Shown here: one piece after another, positions 59,685-64,000 of the stretch | Numbering within the stretch: position 1 is the stretch's first letter | Layout: each line of letters begins with the position of its first letter | Assembly (NCBI GenBank): GCA_964561145.1 | Contig: CAZLNZ010000007.1 | Location: 1-64,000, forward strand | Source of the DNA: RUG14300 sp964561145 | GTDB lineage: Bacteria; Bacillota; Clostridia; Christensenellales; CAG-1252 | DNA: 64,000 bases | Reading direction: 5' to 3' | Translations under genes and position numbers: made by a program | Notes under the pieces: model-generated | The model's database searches: none | The model's input: only the letters and a program-made list of their open reading frames with translations | Told to the model about the DNA's origin: nothing

Positions 59685-61130
59685 TTAAAATTTGTTTTGG
59701 TGCTCCTTTAATAGTTGCATCTTAAGATCATAAAGCTTTTGCGATAGGTCGACCTTGAAAATGTGCGGATTGGTTATTCTTGTGTATTGTGACCACATCT
59801 CACCGATACATTGCTCATGAAATTTGGCAATTTCTTTGAGCTTAGGAAATTGATACACGAGTTTACCGCTTAAAACGATTGGAACGGAGAGCTCTCTGAT
59901 AAAATAGTTGACAACGGTTTTTTCCTTCCAAGGATTTTCGGGATCGAAAATTCTATACGGTTCACCGTTGGGGTTTTCCTCATCTTTGAGCATTATGAGG
60001 TCGGCAATAGCTTTTCCTGTTTCGTTATCATAAAATCTAACAACTTTTTTCAATCCCGGGTTCGTGACCTTTGCTAAGGTATTGCTTATTTTAAGCTTTG
60101 GTACAAGAACACCGTGTTCCGATATTGCCGCAAGTTTATAAACACCGCCAAGTGCTGGGTTAGAGTAACTGGTAATTAATTTTGTACCTATACCGTATGA
60201 ATCGATCTTAGCTTCTTGTGCGTTGAGAGCCAAAAGAACGTTTTCGTCAATATCTCCGCTAGCACAGATAATCGCATTTGGGAATCCTGCTTCGTCGAGC
60301 ATTTCACGTGCTTTATTACAAAGATAAGCAAGGTCACCCGAGTCTATTCTTATACCCATCGGCTCATGCCCTGTTGCTCTTAGTTCCTTGAATACTTGTA
60401 TTGCATTGGGGATACCGCAGTTAAGCGTATCATAAGTATCTACCAGAAGTAGGCATGAGTCGGGGAAGAGTTTAGCATAAGCTCTGAAGGCTGTTATTTC
60501 ATCGGGGAAACTCATAACCCAGCTATGTGCATGTGTACCTGCAATAGGTACATCGAACATCTTTCCTGCAAGAACATTGCTTGTAGATGAGAATCCGCTG
60601 ATCATAGCTGCTCTTGCACCGTAAATGCCCGCGTCAGGTCCTTGAGCTCTTCTTAATCCGAACTCCATAACCTTAGCAGTTGTGTTTTGTACGATTTTAC
60701 TTGCTTTGGTTGCAATCAAGGTTTGGTGGTTGATTATACAAAGAAGTGCTGTTTCAACGAATTGTGCTTGGAAAATCGGTGCTTTTACGGTCAAAATCGG
60801 CTCATAAGGATAAGCAATTTGTCCTTCAGGTATTGCATAAATGTCTCCGGTAAATTTGAATTCATACTGCAAATGATGCAAGAATTTTTCATCAAAAAGG
60901 TTCAATGATCTTAGATATTTGATATCGTCTTCATCAAACTTAATGTTAAGTACATATTCAATTGCTTGTTCTAAGCCTGCAACAACGGCATAGCTGATTT
61001 CAGTTGTTCCTCTAAAGAATAGATCGAATACGGCTTCTTTTCCCGAAAAATCGCTTTTATCGTAGCCGTACATCATTGTAAGTTCATATAAATCGGTAAG
61101 TAATGTTAAATTCCTTTTTGCGTTTTCCAT
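59685..61130 (-). CDS. pncB: nicotinate phosphoribosyltransferase
   Basis: PncB makes nicotinate mononucleotide from nicotinate and PRPP, the salvage entry to NAD. The 481-residue product is the longer Gram-positive form: LLTDLYELTMMYGY start, FGLRRAQGPDAG, the GTHAHSWVM segment with the His that is phosphorylated in the ATP-coupled reaction, GIRIDSGDL and SYGIGTKLITS. Its start lies inside the end of lgt (25-nt overlap) with GGAGG 7 nt upstream. It is the last gene of galK-lgt-pncB, an unusual grouping. Confidence 0.95.
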   Translation of the reverse strand: MENAKRNLTLLTDLYELTMMYGYDKSDFSGKEAVFDLFFRGTTEISYAVVAGLEQAIEYVLNIKFDEDDIKYLRSLNLFDEKFLHHLQYEFKFTGDIYAIPEGQIAYPYEPILTVKAPIFQAQFVETALLCIINHQTLIATKASKIVQNTTAKVMEFGLRRAQGPDAGIYGARAAMISGFSSTSNVLAGKMFDVPIAGTHAHSWVMSFPDEITAFRAYAKLFPDSCLLLVDTYDTLNCGIPNAIQVFKELRATGHEPMGIRIDSGDLAYLCNKAREMLDEAGFPNAIICASGDIDENVLLALNAQEAKIDSYGIGTKLITSYSNPALGGVYKLAAISEHGVLVPKLKISNTLAKVTNPGLKKVVRFYDNETGKAIADLIMLKDEENPNGEPYRIFDPENPWKEKTVVNYFIRELSVPIVLSGKLVYQFPKLKEIAKFHEQCIGEMWSQYTRITNPHIFKVDLSQKLYDLKMQLLKEHQNKF

Positions 61131-61969
61131 GATGAATCCTCCGGTTCAGTAGGTTTATCAATTAAATGAGAAGGAGTTTTTGTTTTGATTCGTCCAAAAG
61201 TAATAAGAGCGAAAATTACGAGGGCGATAGCCGCCACGATTCCGCAACCCAGTGTTCCTATGTGAATACCGTTTTTAACTACTGCATCTTCCCTTAATAG
61301 TTCCATTATCGAACGAACAAGACAGTACCAGAACAAATAAAATGTTATCATTGCACCGTTCTTTTTAATCTTTCTGGAAATTACTACGAGTAGGGCAAAG
61401 CCGATTAGGTTCAAAACCATTTCATAGAAGAAGGTTGCTTGGAACCATCTACCCCCTTCGTTTTCAATTTGCACTGCAATAGGGAAGAATTGAAGGGCTT
61501 TATTTGTAATTTCCTTTCCATATAGTTCTTGGTTCATAAAGTTTCCCCATCTGCCGAGTGCTTGACCTAAAATCATTCCGGGGGAGAGCATATCCAAAAC
61601 CTCTACAAATTTGAAATCTTTGTGAATTCTAAAGTTAATAAATGCACCCAAAGCACCTCCCGGTATAGCACCTAAGATACTTATACCGCCTTCTCTGATA
61701 TCGAAGATATGGAGAAAGTCTTTAAAATCGTTAAGAGGGAAATATGACTTCGGGTGGAAGATAACATATGCCAATCTTGCAAATAGTATCGCCATAGGTA
61801 CGACCCAAAGAAAAAGGGATAAAACATAATCGGGATTACGTTTTCTTCTTTTACATTCAAAATAAGTGAAAATTGTTCCTGCAAGTATTGCACCTGTAAT
61901 GATTATGCCATACCAATAAATTTCTAGAGAGCCGATTGTAAAGGCAACTCTATCTAATAAGATGTTCAT
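61106..61969 (-). CDS. lgt: prolipoprotein diacylglyceryl transferase
   Basis: Lgt adds diacylglycerol from phosphatidylglycerol to the lipobox cysteine. The 287-residue membrane protein has about seven helices, YWYGIIITGAI with the early conserved Tyr, REGGISILGAIPGG with the HGG-like loop, and the Lgt signature GRWGNFMNQE. AGGAG is 6 nt before the ATG, inside the galK end. Products in this window that need it include the lipoprotein at 856; its lipid donor depends on pgsA at 55340. Confidence 0.96.
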   Translation of the reverse strand: MNILLDRVAFTIGSLEIYWYGIIITGAILAGTIFTYFECKRRKRNPDYVLSLFLWVVPMAILFARLAYVIFHPKSYFPLNDFKDFLHIFDIREGGISILGAIPGGALGAFINFRIHKDFKFVEVLDMLSPGMILGQALGRWGNFMNQELYGKEITNKALQFFPIAVQIENEGGRWFQATFFYEMVLNLIGFALLVVISRKIKKNGAMITFYLFWYCLVRSIMELLREDAVVKNGIHIGTLGCGIVAAIALVIFALITFGRIKTKTPSHLIDKPTEPEDSSWKTQKGI

Positions 61970-61972
61970 ATA

Positions 61973-63238
61973 TTACTCCTTGTTAAAGCAGTAAGCGGGG
62001 ATTTGTGCCGCTCCGATATTTCTAAAGGATACTAAATAATAATTTTCACGACCGAAGGCAATGTCAAGAGCGGAAACCAAGTCTACATTCTTATCTGCAA
62101 AAGCAAGTGCTGTTCCTGCAAAGCCGCCTCCGTGAACACGTGCTGCATGAACACCTTGTAGTGATTTAAGATATTCGACAGCAGTAGGGATATATTGATT
62201 TCTGTCACCTTCCGGGAAGCAATTCTGTAAAATACACATGCTGCTAATGCCTGAATTGTTAACTTGCTCAAAGAATAGCTCTGAGTCGTTATCTTCAATA
62301 GCTTTTCTTGCAAGGTTAACTCTTTTGTTTTCACTGTAGTAATGTAGGCTTCTGAGAAGAGCTCTACCGGGGAGTTTGCGACGAAGGGTTGGATAAGCTC
62401 TTAAGAAGTCTTTTTCGGGAACCTCTCTAAGTACTTTTTTATCGAATTGCGAGGCAACAAGCTCCATTTCCTCTCTAATTGCAGCATATTGTGGAGTTAA
62501 AGAAGAATGGTCACCACCTGCATTGACGAGAACTATTTGCATCTCGGGAACTTTTTCAAGTCTGATCGGATGGGGTTCTCCGTCAAAAAAATCTATATAG
62601 CAAACACCACCGAAGGATATTGCACATTGGTCAAGTAATCCACAGGGCTTTCCAAAATACTCATATTCTGCAAGATGTGCGGCTTTCGCTTTATCGATAT
62701 CTGAAATCTTGCCGTCATTATATAGCACATTAAGTATCTCTGCGATCAACAACTCGAAGGAAGCGGAACTTGATATTCCTGCGCCTTTAAAAACATTTGA
62801 AGTGCAGGATGCAGAAAATCCTCCGACTTTAAAGCCGTTATTTACAAAATAAGCACATACTCCTCTAATGAGAGCAGCGGAAGTTGATTTTTCCTCTTCA
62901 TGAATTGAGATATCTTCCGAATCTAATGTTATAAGGGGGTAACCTTCACTTTTAAGAATTATTGTTTTTTCTGCTTTGTTGACGCATGCTAGTGTATCTA
63001 GGCTTACCGAAGCACATAATACTTCGCCGTTATTGTGGTCGGTATGGTTTCCGACAATTTCGATTCTTCCCGGGGAAGAGAACCACATGTCGGGCTTTTT
63101 TTCAAAAAGGTTGGCGTGGATGTCACTTAATATACGAAATCGTTTTTCAAGCTCTTGAGGGCAAAAATCGCCATAAATACCTTTAAAAAACTTATTTGCA
63201 AAAATATTCCCATTAAAATTCAAAATATCGCTTGCCAT
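61973..63238 (-). CDS. galK: galactokinase-family GHMP kinase
   Basis: The 421-residue product is a GHMP kinase of the galactokinase type: N-terminal GRIEIVGNHTDHNNG (57-71), the ATP loop GAGISSSASFE and C-terminal HGGGFAGTALAF. The galactokinase signature GEHTDYN reads GNHTDHN, with the sugar-contacting Glu replaced by Asn64 and Tyr by His68, while His65 and Asp67 remain. This variant occurs in some Clostridial galactokinases, so the sugar may be galactose or a close relative. SD AAAGGAG lies 6 nt upstream. It is divergent from galT, which supports galactose use through the Leloir pathway. Confidence 0.87.
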   Translation of the reverse strand: MASDILNFNGNIFANKFFKGIYGDFCPQELEKRFRILSDIHANLFEKKPDMWFSSPGRIEIVGNHTDHNNGEVLCASVSLDTLACVNKAEKTIILKSEGYPLITLDSEDISIHEEEKSTSAALIRGVCAYFVNNGFKVGGFSASCTSNVFKGAGISSSASFELLIAEILNVLYNDGKISDIDKAKAAHLAEYEYFGKPCGLLDQCAISFGGVCYIDFFDGEPHPIRLEKVPEMQIVLVNAGGDHSSLTPQYAAIREEMELVASQFDKKVLREVPEKDFLRAYPTLRRKLPGRALLRSLHYYSENKRVNLARKAIEDNDSELFFEQVNNSGISSMCILQNCFPEGDRNQYIPTAVEYLKSLQGVHAARVHGGGFAGTALAFADKNVDLVSALDIAFGRENYYLVSFRNIGAAQIPAYCFNKE

Positions 63239-63290
63239 TTTTTCTCCTTTCCAATATAATCATATTGAAGATAAGTGTAAGATTATTATA

Positions 63291-63319
63291 ATTATATCAC
63301 AGCTGCGTTTGCATTGCAA
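63291..63319 (-). promoter_or_regulatory. promoter of galK-lgt-pncB
   Basis: On the minus strand TTGCAA (63319-63314), 17 nt, and TATAAT (63296-63291) form a good promoter with a start near 63284. A partner promoter for galT on the plus strand is less clear (a TATAAA at 63340-63345 lacks a well-spaced -35). Confidence 0.7.
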
Positions 63320-63322
63320 CGC
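63305..63322. promoter_or_regulatory. palindromic operator candidate between galK and galT
   Basis: GCGTTTGCATTGCAACGC contains TGCA-T-TGCA at its centre and GCG/CGC ends, an imperfect 18-bp dyad overlapping the galK -35. Its place between two divergent sugar genes suggests a repressor site, but it does not have the central CG of typical LacI/GalR operators. Confidence 0.4.
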
Positions 63323-63362
63323 TAAAGATAAACAATAAATATAAAAATAGTAGGAGTATTTT

Positions 63363-64000
63363 ATGGATTTTATCGCAAAAGACTTGGTCGCAAAAAAAAT
63401 TGCTTCATTGATCAGATATGCAGTTGAATATTTGAACTTGTCCACACTTGACTCGATTTATGCACACAATCAATTACTTGAATTGTTTGAAATCGATGCT
63501 CCCGAAGAAGTGCCGGAAACATTTGAGGGAAACATTTATTCAGATATTTTGACACCTCTGACAGAGTATGCTTTCGATGAAGGTATTATTGATGAAGTCG
63601 GTAAAAAACTTTTTCCTACAAAGGTCATGGGATTAGTAACGCCGGCTCCTTCGATTTGTGTCGAAGAATTCGACAAGGACGTTGCCGATTATGGTGTTAG
63701 AATAGCATCTCAGAATTTCTATAAGTTTTGCGAGAGAAGCACTTATATAAATAGAGAGCAGCTTAATAAAAACTTTACATGGACCATTAAGAGCGTAGAA
63801 GGCGACTTGTCTGCAACAATCAATGTATCTCGTCCGGAGAAGGATCCAAAAGAGATAGCGGCTGCAAAAGCGGCACCTCAAACAGGTTATCCAAAGTGTA
63901 TGCTCTGTGCCGAAAATTTAGGTTATCCCGGTCGGGCAAATTTCCCTGCCAGACAGACATTAAGGTATATTCCTATTCCTTTAGCTGACGGAAGCTTATG
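63363..64000 (+). CDS. galT: UTP--hexose-1-phosphate uridylyltransferase, class II GalT (partial)
   Basis: The frame starts with ATG 63363 (AGGAG 7 nt upstream) and runs open off the window end, giving 212 codons. The product matches the Gram-positive class II GalT: helical N-terminus (LIRYAVEYLNLSTLDSIYAHNQLLELF), DILTPLTEYAFDEGII, NFYKFCERSTYINREQLNKN, and PKCMLCAENLGYPGR near the end. It swaps UMP between UDP-glucose and galactose-1-phosphate after GalK. The catalytic region lies beyond the window. Confidence 0.93.
   Translation, partial: MDFIAKDLVAKKIASLIRYAVEYLNLSTLDSIYAHNQLLELFEIDAPEEVPETFEGNIYSDILTPLTEYAFDEGIIDEVGKKLFPTKVMGLVTPAPSICVEEFDKDVADYGVRIASQNFYKFCERSTYINREQLNKNFTWTIKSVEGDLSATINVSRPEKDPKEIAAAKAAPQTGYPKCMLCAENLGYPGRANFPARQTLRYIPIPLADGSL

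Noticed and set aside
1..64000. tRNA or rRNA genes, CRISPR arrays, insertion sequences, prophage or defence islands
   Set aside because: I looked for CCA-ended cloverleafs, rRNA core motifs, regularly spaced repeats, and transposase, integrase or restriction motifs, and saw none.

Overview
The window is a dense, AT-rich (GC roughly 38-40% by eye), mostly single-strand block of housekeeping genes from a Gram-positive Firmicute of the Clostridia type. This reading rests on strong GGAGG-type ribosome binding sites, consensus TTGACA/TATAAT promoters, the Firmicute gene orders dprA-topA-trmFO-hslV-hslU, gmk-rpoZ-coaBC-priA-def-fmt-rsmB-rlmN-rsgA-rpe, rplU-prp-rpmA, recJ-dtd-MBL-hemZ and rpsO-pnp-(ylxY)-M16-ftsK/spoIIIE-rimO-pgsA-cinA-recA-rny, and a tiny spoVM-like gene that points to an endospore former or a recent descendant of one. 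The sequence does not support a finer taxonomic call. I saw no rRNA, tRNA, CRISPR array, prophage or insertion sequence.

Layout. 1-2985: rplS (L19 with an unusual insertion), a terminator, then a lipoprotein-anchored multi-pass membrane protein. 2998-12156: yifB/comM-dprA-topA-trmFO-hslV-hslU-hisS (DNA uptake/recombination, topology, tRNA modification, proteolysis). 12161-17127: aspS, an RseC-like redox membrane protein, a thioredoxin with a CYPC active site, glyA and a cysteine desulfurase. 17134-21489: a regulated-looking leader (SD-sequestering hairpin, 36-codon ORF, terminator-like hairpin), then pcrA and ligA. 21748-31973: a long translationally coupled operon, yicC to rpe. 31974-32623: a 650-bp intergenic island holding GC-rich palindromes, a possible structured RNA and spoVM. 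32624-34953 (minus): maf-mreB-like-coaX. 35144-38458: tyrS, yigZ, recX, a P1-family peptidase. 38558-40519: an unrecognised membrane protein, then rplU-prp-rpmA behind an L21-type leader. 40666-45553: recJ, dtd, a metallo-hydrolase and hemZ. 45703-59586: rpsO, pnp, ylxY (inverted), an M16 peptidase, ftsK/spoIIIE, rimO, pgsA, cinA-like, recA and rny. 59685-63238 (minus): galK-lgt-pncB. The window ends inside a galT gene that is divergent from galK.

How the genes work together. Most belong to information processing: ribosome assembly and modification (rplS, rplU, rpmA with its processing protease Prp, rpsO, rsgA, rimO, rlmN, rsmB, def, fmt), aminoacyl-tRNA synthesis and proofreading (hisS, aspS, tyrS, dtd), DNA repair and recombination (recA, recX, recJ, pcrA, ligA, priA, dprA, topA) and RNA turnover (pnp, rny, yicC). 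Cofactor genes (coaX, coaBC, pncB, hemZ, cysteine desulfurase) and galactose use (galK, galT) complete the set.

No obviously new defence or mobile system is present. The parts most worth following up are the pcrA leader, the palindromic intergenic island before spoVM, two apparently leaderless transcripts (maf, recJ), the eroded MreB paralogue, the FtsK/SpoIIIE linker repeats, and the breaks in otherwise conserved gene orders (no prpC/prkC, no apt/relA, no remA, no xerC/codY at the usual places).
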